Assembly: GCA_950097015.1 (NCBI GenBank)
Contig: CATNEN010000001.1
Span: 13,661,501-13,725,500 of the forward strand
Direction: 5' to 3'
Length of the DNA stretch: 64,000 nt
Source: Macrostomum hystrix
Taxonomy: Eukaryota; Platyhelminthes; Macrostomidae
Below, in pieces: positions 1 through 9,025 of the stretch. Both the position numbers and the translations under genes were made by a program. The notes under the pieces were generated by a model. That model did not search any database. It had not been told where the DNA came from and saw only the letters and a list, made by a program, of their open reading frames with translations. Each line of letters starts with the position of its first letter. Position 1 is the first letter of the stretch.

Positions 1-3000
1 TCGATGGTGGCTAGCCACTGAGCGAGCATGCCTGTGGCATGTTTCTTAGAATGTAACCACTTCAACGCGGCTGCGTCGACTCGAACAGTGAATGGTTTGT
101 CTAACAGGTAAGTCCGGAAGTGTTCGAGCATGAGGACTAACCCCAACAGTTCGCGCATAGTAGCGCAATAGTTCTGTTGGCTGCCACTGAACTTCTTAGA
201 GGCATAGGCTATGACCCTAGTCTGGCCATCTGCGCCTACTTGTGAGAGTACTCCCCCGGTACCTTCTAGGGAGCTGTCACAGTCAAGGATAAACTCACGG
301 CCCGTAGCCGAAAGGTCAGGGTACGCCAAGATGGGAGGTGCGCAAAGCCTGCGCTTGAGCTCCTGGAAGGCGCGTTCGTGGTGGGGTAACCATACGAACT
401 CAGCTTCCTTCTTAGACAAGGCGTACAACGGAGTGGCAATGGTGGAGAACCGCGGCACGAATTTGCGATAATAATTGGCGAATCCCAAGAATGAGAGAAG
501 TTGTTTCTTAGAGACAGGTCTGGGCCAGTTCTGGACGGCTTGAGTCTTAGCAGGGTCGGCCTCGATGCCCTTGTTCGAGACTACAAATCCTAGGAAGGTT
601 ACCTTGTCCTTGAACAATTCGCACTTGGATGGTTTGATTTTGAGGTTGGCCTTACGGAGTTGCCAGAGGACTAAGGCCAGGTGGGCGATCATCTGGTCAT
701 TGTTGGCTGCTTTGATAATGATATCATCTAGATAGATGAGGCTAACCTTCATGAGGAGAGGCCTGAATACCTTATGCATGAGTTTGGCAAAGTTGGCAGG
801 TGCCGTTTTTATTCCGAATGGTACCACCTTCCAACGGAAGGTACCTTGCGGACAAGAGAAGGCTGTGTAATCCCTGTCTTCCTCCTTGATCCCCACCTGC
901 CAATAGGCGGAGGTTAGGTCTAGACTAGAGAACACAGTGGCCCCAGCCAGGCTATCGAAGGATTCCTCGATAAGAGGTAATGGAAAACTACATGGTTTAA
1001 TTAGTTTATTGACAGCCCTATAGTCTATGCATAGACGTTGAGTCCCGTCCTTTTTCTTGACGAGGACAATAGGCGAGACCCAATCTGAGTCACATTCTTC
1101 TATGACCCCTTGATCGAGCATTTGTGCTATATGTTGGTCTAGAAACTCCTTTTGATTCGGCGTGGTACGCCGCGATGGTTGTGTTATTGGCCTGGCTTTA
1201 GGATCGATGAGTTCTATCCCCATCTCATGCATGTGGGTGTGGCCTAGATCATTATTGTCTTGTGATATTTGGCTTCGGAAATAGTTAAGCAGGCGCAGGG
1301 TTGTAGCTAATTGAGCTGTGGTGAGTTTGGATTTGTCTAGTTGAAACTGATTGGTCAGCCAGTTCGCCACGTGGGCAGTTGGGGCTGGTAGCTTACTAAT
1401 TTGCTGAGTTAGGTTGGCTGTGTTCTCGATGCTGAAGTCAGACTCTCTTAGTGTGGTCTGGATTACTACCTCCCGTTGGCTAAGTTCTTGGAAGGAAGCT
1501 ATCTCTTGGCCCCTTTTGATGTGAATTGGTGTTTCCCCGCAGTTCAGCACCCGTACAAGTACATGATCAGTGTCACTGACTGCATCGATGGTTCTGGCTA
1601 CTAATTGTTCAGATCTGGTATTGAATAGTGTTGGCATAAGCATCCCTTGTGCATGCGGTGTTGAATCGAGTACTCGACTTAGCATTAAGGTTTCTGCTCG
1701 TGGCGGCAGCTCAATGGAACTGGCTGCTAGCACACGGCGAACTTGGAAGATTTCTTTATCTCCCTCAATGATTTGCACTGATGTACCGGCTACCGTAACG
1801 CAACTTGAACTGAAATCTAACATTACTTGGAAGCTTCGTAGGAAGTCCATGCCCAGAAGGGCTTCGGCAGTGGCATCGGCCATTACTAGGAATACATGTG
1901 TCTTAGATACTTCTCCTAGTTTAATTTCGCAACGCAATGACCCTAGGATCTCGGTTGTGGATCCATTGAAAGCTGTAGCCTTTCTGGTGTAAGTACTAGG
2001 TACAAATACATTGTTGACTGGATCTGCGGCTACTAATCTATCTTTTACCTTTACACCCATGGCGCTAGCAGTGGCACCTGAGTCTATACAAGCTAGTATT
2101 TTAGAATCACTTACTTCCAGTTGCACGAAATAGCTAGACTCAAATTTGTCTGGAATGGCATCCCACTGTCTACATTGAGGATCGCCATCCTTCGGTTGGT
2201 GCTGTACATTACAAGCCTTATCGTGTTGGCGGCCGGGGTCTACCTGTCTCTGGTAGCACACCCTAGTTCCCACCAACCGATGCTGATCGGCTAGCTGTCT
2301 TAATTCAGGTGAGAGCTGGCTGCCGTGGACGAACAGTTGTTCTGGCAGCTGTTCGGATTGGATGAACCCAAAGTTTGATGACCACGCAGCTATGGTCCCG
2401 ATCTCCGTGAGACCTGAGTCACGGATCGGTTTTGAACCTTGGCTCCCTTTATTTGGATTAGGAGGAATGATTCTAGGCGGTGATGAAGGGCAGTCGGCGA
2501 CCAAGTGGCCTGTTTGACCGCATCTATGGCATGCCCGAGGAGGGCGAGAGTGGATCTGTGGCTGGTAATAAGGACGTTCTCTCTTCGGCGAGAGATTACG
2601 CTGCGGCTGAGGAAGGCGATGCCTTGGTGGTGAGAGATTGTTCTGCGTAGTCTGATACATACGTTCTATCTGTTGCACGGGCGGCAACCTAGTCTGGTCA
2701 GCTCGTTTAATTTCCTCGGCTTGTATGTGAACTAATCTTTCTAATTCAGCGACACGCTGTTCCATAGCCCTTTTTTCGGCATCTGGTTCAGCGGTGCGAA
2801 TTCTGGCTATAGTAGATGGCATATTGAGGAGCTGATAGACCCCAACGAGGTCCTTGGCCTTCTGCATGAGTTCTTCAGCAGAGGCCGCGCTATCTGTCTC
2901 CTGATCCCACAAGAGAAGCTTTTCGGCAAGCCCCTTGTCACGTAGGCCATGACAGAACCGAGCTTTGATCAGGGGTTTCGCTTCGGTGAGCGAGAGACCC

Positions 3001-3590
3001 GCTAATCTGGTATATGAGACTAACCTATCGAAGAACTCGGACATAGGTTCCGAATGGCTTTGAGAAGCAGCAACCAATTCGACATATGCCTTATCCTTTT
3101 GTTTGGCATCCGTGTACCTTTCCCTAAGTACACGAATGGCGGATTCGAATGGCAACTGGTCGCAGCGGTAGTTGAGGAAGACTTCCTGACACTCGGGTGC
3201 CAGTAGAGAGACTAGGACAGCAGAGCGCTGGTCCTCTGGGACACGGCAGGTGGCTAGATATGACATGAACTGAGCCTCCCAAGTGTCAAATTTCATCTTG
3301 GGATTGAAAGCTGGTGGCGGCCGAAGGCGAATCTCAGGTTGCTTCGGTACAACTGACGGCGAGGAGTTATCTAGGCCGGAGGCCGCCGGTGAGTGGACAG
3401 TAAGACGAGCCTCTATCATCTTATGAAGAGAAGCCAGAGTCTGAGTAAGCAAGACGTGCTCACTGACACCGCCAGCGCCCTCAGGCTGATCGGTGGACCC
3501 TATGGAATTTACTTCGGCAGGGTCGGCATCAATTTCGCCTCCACCGAGTTGTGGTGGGGCTGGGACCTGATTGTCGCCGTTATCGGACAT
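1..3590 (-). CDS. Ty3/Gypsy Gag-Pol polyprotein, 3' part outside window
   Basis: Reading the minus strand from the ATG at 3590, one frame stays open to the window edge (about 1196 codons), with a stop upstream in the leader. Order of domains: a Gag region; a CCHC zinc knuckle (CHRCGQTGHLVADC, about residue 352); a retropepsin with DSGA (about 502); a reverse transcriptase with YLDD (about 952); and the start of RNase H with an ILDCD motif (about 1102). Integrase would lie beyond position 1. Gag and Pol share one frame, so no frameshift is needed, unlike the Gypsy at 58856-63296. The role is self-copying through an RNA intermediate inside a Gag particle. The frame has no visible break, so this copy may be young. 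It could still be broken in the unseen part. Confidence 0.88.
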   Translation of the reverse strand, partial: MSDNGDNQVPAPPQLGGGEIDADPAEVNSIGSTDQPEGAGGVSEHVLLTQTLASLHKMIEARLTVHSPAASGLDNSSPSVVPKQPEIRLRPPPAFNPKMKFDTWEAQFMSYLATCRVPEDQRSAVLVSLLAPECQEVFLNYRCDQLPFESAIRVLRERYTDAKQKDKAYVELVAASQSHSEPMSEFFDRLVSYTRLAGLSLTEAKPLIKARFCHGLRDKGLAEKLLLWDQETDSAASAEELMQKAKDLVGVYQLLNMPSTIARIRTAEPDAEKRAMEQRVAELERLVHIQAEEIKRADQTRLPPVQQIERMYQTTQNNLSPPRHRLPQPQRNLSPKRERPYYQPQIHSRPPRACHRCGQTGHLVADCPSSPPRIIPPNPNKGSQGSKPIRDSGLTEIGTIAAWSSNFGFIQSEQLPEQLFVHGSQLSPELRQLADQHRLVGTRVCYQRQVDPGRQHDKACNVQHQPKDGDPQCRQWDAIPDKFESSYFVQLEVSDSKILACIDSGATASAMGVKVKDRLVAADPVNNVFVPSTYTRKATAFNGSTTEILGSLRCEIKLGEVSKTHVFLVMADATAEALLGMDFLRSFQVMLDFSSSCVTVAGTSVQIIEGDKEIFQVRRVLAASSIELPPRAETLMLSRVLDSTPHAQGMLMPTLFNTRSEQLVARTIDAVSDTDHVLVRVLNCGETPIHIKRGQEIASFQELSQREVVIQTTLRESDFSIENTANLTQQISKLPAPTAHVANWLTNQFQLDKSKLTTAQLATTLRLLNYFRSQISQDNNDLGHTHMHEMGIELIDPKARPITQPSRRTTPNQKEFLDQHIAQMLDQGVIEECDSDWVSPIVLVKKKDGTQRLCIDYRAVNKLIKPCSFPLPLIEESFDSLAGATVFSSLDLTSAYWQVGIKEEDRDYTAFSCPQGTFRWKVVPFGIKTAPANFAKLMHKVFRPLLMKVSLIYLDDIIIKAANNDQMIAHLALVLWQLRKANLKIKPSKCELFKDKVTFLGFVVSNKGIEADPAKTQAVQNWPRPVSKKQLLSFLGFANYYRKFVPRFSTIATPLYALSKKEAEFVWLPHHERAFQELKRRLCAPPILAYPDLSATGREFILDCDSSLEGTGGVLSQVGADGQTRVIAYASKKFSGSQQNYCATMRELLGLVLMLEHFRTYLLDKPFTVRVDAAALKWLHSKKHATGMLAQWLATI

Positions 3591-4475
3591 GGCGAGACGG
3601 CTACGAAGAGTGCAAGAGCAAGACCAGGCACGAGCGGCCTGCAGTTAGGCAAGTTGAGCAGAGTGAGCGAAAGAAGATTCCAGCAAAAACGATTTGCCAC
3701 GTGGCGGAAGTCGATGGCGGGTGGGCAAGGCGAGAAGGCGAGAGAATGAGAGTGCGTCCTAATACTTAAATGCCTGACTGGGGCACAAAACCACGGCCTA
3801 ATAGGGAGAGTCCTATCACGCAAACCACCCCAGCTAATCAAGTCAGGCGGTATAGTCCCTACACAAAATTTTGGCGCACAGCGTAACCTGAACGCGGAGT
3901 CAAGCTCAACGCTACTGTTGTCAGCGGGCGACGTACTCGACACCGGGACCGGATCGGCGAGTTCACACCAGGTGCTTCGGTTCCGGTCAGCTTCCTTGAT
4001 CGGCCACGGGCTCGCGCTCGACTCGCTCGGCACGCTCGGCACGCTCGAATCCGAGACTGGGCGATCGTCCAGATCGCCGTCACCGCAGGTGCAGCTGCTG
4101 AAATCACCAGGACCGACGAGCCGGAATCCCCAGGCGAACCGATGGCACAGGCGATGAACAATGGACAGACAGTGGCCGCGAATAGTGTCAAACAGCCCGG
4201 TGTCCTTAAAAGGGCCGTTTCACGACTCGACAAACAGTAGGTAATAGCCGCCAGGTAGTGGTGATGAGCAATTGATACAGGCGACACGCAATAGCAGATG
4301 ATAGGCGATAGGCAGGCGACAGACAATAGTACAGATGACAGGCAGTAGACAATAGGCGATAGACAATAGTACAGATGGCAGGCAGTAGACAATAGGCGAT
4401 AGGCAATAGTGCAGATGACAAGTGGTAGATAGGAGCTCGCTAACACCGTCGTGCGTCCGGCAGTGCAGAGTTTGT
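3591..4475 (-). other. 5' leader of the Gypsy element with short tandem repeats
   Basis: This 885-bp stretch lies between the primer binding site and the gag ATG. It has no convincing gene. Around 4298-4420 it holds a tandem array of roughly 20-30 bp units built on 'gacaggcagtagacaatag' and 'ataggcgatag' words. Small frames here are repeat translations and are left out. It is probably the packaging leader, which is an inference from position. Confidence 0.5.
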
Positions 4476-4493
4476 GTCTCGGTGGGACCTCCA
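4476..4493 (-). promoter_or_regulatory. Primer binding site, tRNA-Gln type
   Basis: On the minus strand the motif TGGAGGTCCCACCGAGAC follows the LTR by six bases. It is complementary to the 3' end of animal tRNA-Gln (CCA tail, then the T-arm strand TCTCGGTGGGACCT) over about 17 of 18 positions. This is where minus-strand DNA synthesis would start. Confidence 0.75.
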
Positions 4494-4499
4494 AAATTA

Positions 4500-4989
4500 T
4501 GTGACGATTAAACACAAAGGACGAAGTCGAAGTCTGAGCAGCGGCAATTGTAAGTTCGGCAATTCAAAGTCAGTAATGTGGGTGACGTAGCGGTAGCACT
4601 TTTATTCTGTATGCACTGGGACGTCGACAAGCAGGGCGTAATGTAAGGCGTAGGAGCTCGTAATGGTGAGTGTCAGAACCGAATGTAGTGGAGTGTAGTG
4701 AGTGAGAAAAGTCACGGCATGAAACGTAGAAGAGCGAGAATGGCGATAACGAAAGTGAGGAAGAAAGAACCAGTGGAGCGCAGAACCAGCCGGAAAGAAA
4801 GAACCAGAACCAGTGGAGCGCGAGCGGGCCGGAAGCCCTTGGTTAAGTAAACTAGGCTGATTGAAAAACAAAGCGATCGATACTTCCGGCCAGCCAGAGC
4901 TCGCACGCTCATTGGCCGGGGGGAAAATACATTAAGATACGCGTAGTAAATAGCTAGAATGGCGCGATATACGTTTATGGTTACTGACA
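4500..4989 (-). repeat. 5' LTR of the Gypsy element (boundaries inferred)
   Basis: On the minus strand this 490-bp segment starts TGTCAGTAACC and ends CGTCACA, immediately upstream of the tRNA-Gln primer site, which fits TG...CA LTR ends. An AATAAA polyadenylation signal (minus strand) is at 4601-4606. An internal direct repeat around 'gaaagaaccagtggagcgc' occurs twice near 4766-4825. The partner LTR is outside the window, so the ends are not proven. Confidence 0.55.
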
Positions 4990-5100
4990 GTAGCGCACTA
5001 ATAATTTGACTTACTAATATAAATTAACAGAATTGGATAATATTATACGATGAGTTAAAACGGCCCTCGCAAGTACATAATTTGGAAATTAAGCATATAA

Positions 5101-5778
5101 TCAACGCATAGAGTAATATTGTAGGGGCGCAGGGATGCCTTCAACAAGTGACAACGTCACACACACCTCCCACCCCAGCACCCTTGGGAGGATGCCGGGT
5201 GAGGCCAGGGTGACGTCAAGCACCTCAGCCCACCGCCCATTGTCGAAAGTGGGCGTGTTGCCCACATTGCAGAAGTTAAGAGGCGTGCCGCTGACGAAGG
5301 CCAGGAGCTCTTCGCCGCGGTCATTGATTTTTGAGCTACCCCAGTGGGTGTGATGCGAGTTAGCATCTCCCGCGAGGAGCAGCTCGAAGTTTCGTGCCCT
5401 GGCGAATTCACAGAGGGCGAGGGTATCGCCGACCACGGGGGCGTCGCCTGCCAGGTAGGCGGATGCCACGAGGGTCAACTTGTTAGGCACAATGTGTGCA
5501 GATTGGATGACGCAGATGTCCCCGTTAGAGAGATCGGGTCTCATCCACGCATTTAAGGCTTTTGCGGCATAGATCAGTGATCTAGGGCGGACAGAGTCTG
5601 CCATGCAGAAGCAGTCATAGCCAGCAGGAATGTTGCTTGGCTTGTTCTTTGATAACCAGGGCTCCTGCACAAGTACAAGGCCCGGCATCATGCGCTCTGT
5701 CGTGCGCATCAGATTGACTGATGCTGCCACGCAGTGCTGGGTGTTAACTTGCAGACATGAAATTCCGGGGATCATCAT
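5101..5778 (-). CDS. Non-LTR retrotransposon ORF2, endonuclease part only
   Basis: This 225-residue frame begins with an ATG at 5778 and reads like an apurinic-type endonuclease of a LINE. Visible motifs are an early Q-N segment, VQEPW (the catalytic Glu motif), LLAGDANSHHTHWGS (the Asp/Asn/His motif) and an LDVTLAS block. The family's final S-D-H motif is missing and the sequence runs out after about 200 residues, so the copy is truncated and no reverse transcriptase follows. The enzyme would nick target DNA to prime copying. It may be the same family as the RT/RNase H fragment at 21460-23421, but the two do not overlap, so this cannot be tested here. Confidence 0.7.
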   Translation of the reverse strand: MMIPGISCLQVNTQHCVAASVNLMRTTERMMPGLVLVQEPWLSKNKPSNIPAGYDCFCMADSVRPRSLIYAAKALNAWMRPDLSNGDICVIQSAHIVPNKLTLVASAYLAGDAPVVGDTLALCEFARARNFELLLAGDANSHHTHWGSSKINDRGEELLAFVSGTPLNFCNVGNTPTFDNGRWAEVLDVTLASPGILPRVLGWEVCVTLSLVEGIPAPLQYYSMR

Positions 5779-5839
5779 GTAGGCAGAGGTCTACTTGGAG
5801 GGGGACCCAGCCAGAAGGCGGTCCTCCTCCTCCGGGTCG

Positions 5840-6589
5840 ATGTCGGTAGCCATGGGCTCCTCCGTGCCCAGGCCCCGAGCCGGAGACGGGAACTCGACGG
5901 GGTCAGCCGCCCAGTCCCCACCCCCGGCCCCGAGCCCAGGCCCAGAGTCGCCCTCAACTGGAGCCGACACCGCTCCAGTGGAGCTAAGGCGCCAACTCGT
6001 GCAGGCTGCAGTTAACCGACGAAACGTCACTGCCAAGCTGGGCTCCGACAAGCTCGTAGAAGTCAAGCGAGGAGTCATCTGGCTCAAGCGACTGCCGGAG
6101 GACTGCACGGAGGATTTCCTCAGACGGAATTCGATCGAGATGACTCCCCGTCTGTGGCGAGCGCTGTGGTGCCATGTCGACCGGATCAGTAGTGAGCTGA
6201 GAGGAAAGTCACCGGAGTGCGAGTACGAGCTGGACCCTCAGGACATCAAGACCGAGCCGGACATCGAGAATCGGGCGGGCCAACACTCTAGTGAGGATGC
6301 GGACGACGAGAAGAAGCTGCTGATTTCCGAGTCAGACAACGCAACCTCCGAACCGCTTCCAGCTGCAGCCCAACTGTCGATGCCCAAAGCATTCGGCTGC
6401 ATCCCACAGCAGGACAGCGACCTGTCTCAGGATCCTTACTGGTACCAGGCCCGTGCAGCTGCGGGTCTCAGTGTCAACTGCTTGATCGGAAGCCGAAAGC
6501 GCAAGCAGCCATGGCCTCTGCGTAGGAGCGATGCGATCAAGTTTCCGAAGCTGACGGACGACTCAGATGAAAACAAGGACAACGAGTGA
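5840..6589 (+). CDS. Hypothetical acidic protein, family not recognised
   Basis: A 249-codon frame from the ATG at 5840; an upstream in-frame TTG at 5795 is less likely to be the start. The N-terminus is Ser/Pro/Gly rich. Residues about 60-140 look globular, with a charged stretch containing VEVKRGVIWLKRLPEDC. The middle and C-terminus are strongly acidic, with a basic patch SRKRKQPWPLRR that could act as a nuclear signal. I do not recognise the family. It lies back to back with the LINE endonuclease fragment and could be a single-exon gene, one exon of a longer gene, or a transposon passenger. The opposite-strand frame at 5791-6108 is probably its shadow. Confidence 0.4.
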   Translation: MSVAMGSSVPRPRAGDGNSTGSAAQSPPPAPSPGPESPSTGADTAPVELRRQLVQAAVNRRNVTAKLGSDKLVEVKRGVIWLKRLPEDCTEDFLRRNSIEMTPRLWRALWCHVDRISSELRGKSPECEYELDPQDIKTEPDIENRAGQHSSEDADDEKKLLISESDNATSEPLPAAAQLSMPKAFGCIPQQDSDLSQDPYWYQARAAAGLSVNCLIGSRKRKQPWPLRRSDAIKFPKLTDDSDENKDNE

Positions 6590-6877
6590 ATTTCCAAGTG
6601 ACAGTACATGCATAAAATAATTTCTAACTTCATTCATTTGGTCAAATGCACACTAAGCTTATTATCTATCCAGCCATATTTCAGCAATATACTCGTAGGC
6701 TACAGAGTAATTTTGCTCTGTGCTTCTCGCAAAGCTAATTTAACTGTCTTTTTTGGCTTTATTGCTCGGTATATGTATCAAGACATTTTATAAACTACAT
6801 TGTGGCAATGCAACTTAAGAAAGTTGCTAAAGACAAAAAATAATATTGATTCTGACATCCTCTTCATGTTGGAAAAT
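6590..6877. other. Intergenic stretch, nothing recognised
   Basis: AT-rich sequence between the hypothetical ORF and the Polinton fragment. I see no gene or repeat. Confidence 0.4.
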
Positions 6878-7212
6878 GGAAAAGCTTTACTACAATCCCG
6901 CTCAGCCGGCCAGTTTCTCAGGTGCATCAAAGTGCAGCAGCAACTAGGGAAAAATAATGAGGTGAAATCTAGAAAATACATTGAGCTGTGGTTAACTGAA
7001 CAGCCCGTGCACACACTGCACAGGTCGGCTAGAAGGCGCTATCCCAGAGCACCAATCATAGTGCGATCCATTGACGATCAATGGGAGCTTGAATTGGTTG
7101 AGATGATTCCATTCGCAAAGTACAATAATGGCTACAAGTACATTCTCACATGCATTAATGTGCTGTCCAAATGTGCATGGGCCAGGCCATTGAAAAATAA
7201 ATCAGCTGCAGA
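6878..7212 (+). pseudogene. Polinton/Maverick integrase, N-terminal part
   Basis: Two overlapping frames together resemble the start of a Polinton (Maverick) retroviral-like integrase. First comes LYYNPAQPASFSG, then, after a frameshift near 6945, WLTEQPVHTLHRSARRRYP and SIDDQWELELVEM, ending NGYKYILTCINVLSKCAWARPLKNKSA. In the family the motif is typically DHQWQADLVDM with a catalytic Asp; here that Asp appears replaced by Glu (LELVEM). The match stops abruptly at about 7212, where a repeat begins. The C-terminal end of the same protein family is at 8574-9025 on the other strand. The catalytic middle is missing. Confidence 0.68.
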
Positions 7213-7990
7213 AATCTTTTACATTGCGCCAATTTCCACACTGCGGCAGTGTCGTAACATCCCATCTGATTATCATTCGGTAAGCCTTGACCATTTAGCA
7301 TTTGCAGTGCCAAGTGATAGGCGGACCTCTCTTCCTATCCCTGCAGTGTTAACCCACCCCCCTCACCAATGCAAAGAGAGAGATAGACCAGCAAGGCCGG
7401 ATCTTGCAATGACCTGCATCACAGACATCAAGGTAGCATTTAACGTTCTCTCAGTGCAGCTGCTTGGAGGTTGAATGGGCCAGCGCCAGCGAGTTCCGTT
7501 TGTCAGAGGCAGAGTGACCAAGAAAATTAAAGGCTAATTAAAATGTGAGGGCTTCGCCCCCACACCCCCCTCTACTCCTATCTCTGCTGTGTTAATCCCC
7601 CCAGCGCAAAGAGATAGGCCGGCCTCTCTTCCTATCCCTGCAGTGTTAATCCATCCCTAATGCACAGAGATAGGCCAGCCATTTCTCTTATCTCTGCAGT
7701 GCATTCGTTTCCTTCCTATCATTTTACATTGCTTTCCTATCTCCCCAGTGCTAATGCGGCAGTGTCATAAGCACAGTAATGGGCTCCTGCACAAACCCAC
7801 CTGATTGGCCTGCATATCTCCACTGTGTAGGCCCCGCTCCTATCCTTTTACATTGCTTTCCTATCTCCACAGTGCTAATGCGGCAGTGTCATAAGCACAG
7901 TAATGGGCTCCTGCACAAACCCACATCATATTTCGCAGCAGGGAGTCCCAGTTGCAGGTTGTTGACTCAACAAGGCTGCAGTGCACATTG
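7213..7990 (+). repeat. Dispersed repeat, copy A of the 'tatctc/gcagtg' family
   Basis: Positions about 7298-7765 are the near-exact reverse complement of about 9264-9733, sharing for example 'ccagcgccagcgagttccg' and 'gcagtgctaatgcggcag'-type words. The last part (about 7770-7985) contains a further tandem duplication of 'agtgctaatgcggcagtg' and 'cacagtaatgggctcctgc'. The unit also matches the arms of the foldback element at 9026-10530. No protein gene is credible inside it. Confidence 0.7.
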
Positions 7991-8292
7991 ACCAGGTTGG
8001 TGGGCGGACAGCCGATGCAACAGCTTGACACGTGGCGTCCAGTTGGGATTTTGATTGGTTTCCAAATCCCAACCACTGCAGGATTTTGCTTGGAGGAAGA
8101 TACAACTCTGCTCGTGCGGTATTGTTGTGCATCACTGTTCTTTGATTCTGAATTTCAAACTTTATCTCAAAATCTTTATTGCTGCGAGCCATCAGGCCCG
8201 ATTCATCAGGCCAGATTCATCAGCCTCCATCTCAGACTCTCTATCGCTCATGGCATCAAAGAACAGTGACTCAGAGTTGACTAGCAGCTCGT
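7991..8292. other. Spacer inside the inverted segment
   Basis: About 300 bases between repeat copy A and the small Polinton-type ORF. Short frames are present but I do not recognise any of them. Confidence 0.3.
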
Positions 8293-8538
8293 TCAACCGC
8301 TCCACCAGCTCCTCCACTCTGCCAAAGCGTCCGGGTTGAAGAGCCAGGGCCTCATGCTCTCTTCCATCTGAGACTGTGAAGCAGTAAGGCTCGTCAACAT
8401 TGAGCCATGCAGATGGATTTCAGCCAGACCTGCCTCATAGTCCACATTTCGATCCAAGTATATAGGTGCAGACAGGCGAAAATTAAAGTTACTAGAAGAA
8501 CCTTCTGCATGCTCACTGTTTATTACGATGCTGCTCAT
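8293..8538 (-). CDS. Small Polinton-type protein, fragment
   Basis: An 81-codon frame starting at ATG 8538. The sequence FNFRLSAPIYLDRNVDYEAGLAEIHL resembles the N-terminus of a conserved small Polinton protein that reads like 'NFxxxLxxPIxLxxxxWEVGLxEI'. It lies just downstream of the integrase C-terminus on the same strand. It ends after about 80 residues, shorter than the usual several hundred, so it is probably a remnant. Function in the element is unknown to me. Confidence 0.45.
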   Translation of the reverse strand: MSSIVINSEHAEGSSSNFNFRLSAPIYLDRNVDYEAGLAEIHLHGSMLTSLTASQSQMEESMRPWLFNPDALAEWRSWWSG

Positions 8539-8573
8539 TCCTCAAAATTAAAATATTAAAATAACTTAGATAT

Positions 8574-9025
8574 CTATATCTTTCTTAAGTCCTTCTCATC
8601 CACCCAGCCAGTCGAGTTGTAGCCGGCCCACTTTACGAGATAGCGAATCTTTCCCTTCCGCTTCTCAGTCTTTAGAATCTTTTCAATCACATAAAGTCGC
8701 TGGGAGTCCGAAACAGCTTGGAGTTCATGCTCATGAAAGAGTCCTTGGATGTCTTCCCCCCTCATGTCGCGAATCTTGTACATGTAGGGATAATGCTTCG
8801 GAGCCCTGGACACCACATTGTACACCTCCTCACTCCAATTGGCCTTGTATCCTTTCCTGAACAGTCGGGTGCATAGGAAATCCGCACCGACTGGTTTTCG
8901 CTAAACTTAGGCTTCCTCAGTTTCTCCACAGTCTCAATCGCTCTCCCATCGTACAGGTTCATCCACACCTCAGACTCATTTTCCTTACAGACACTCGTGG
9001 GGGTCATTTTGATGCTTCTTTGGTA
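8574..9025 (-). pseudogene. Polinton integrase, C-terminal part with chromodomain
   Basis: Minus-strand frames read YQRSIKMTP right at 9025, then KENESEVW and KLRKPKFSENQSVRIS. After a frameshift near 8840 they continue YKIRDMRGEDIQGLFHEHEL and a chromodomain-like end RYLVKWAGYNSTGWV. This is the usual C-terminal layout of Polinton integrases (SH3-like linker plus chromodomain). The match starts exactly where the foldback element begins at 9026. It is the opposite strand to the N-terminal fragment at 6878-7212. About 130 residues including the catalytic Glu are absent from both pieces. Confidence 0.65.

Noticed and set aside
3509-4515. Minus frames in the leader near 3509-4042 and 3859-4515
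   Set aside because: They overlap the leader repeats and the start of gag in another frame; Cys/Leu-rich repeat translation.
6778-7014. Minus-strand 78-codon frame opposite the integrase fragment
   Set aside because: Shadow of the integrase N-terminal region, which has the recognisable motifs on the plus strand.
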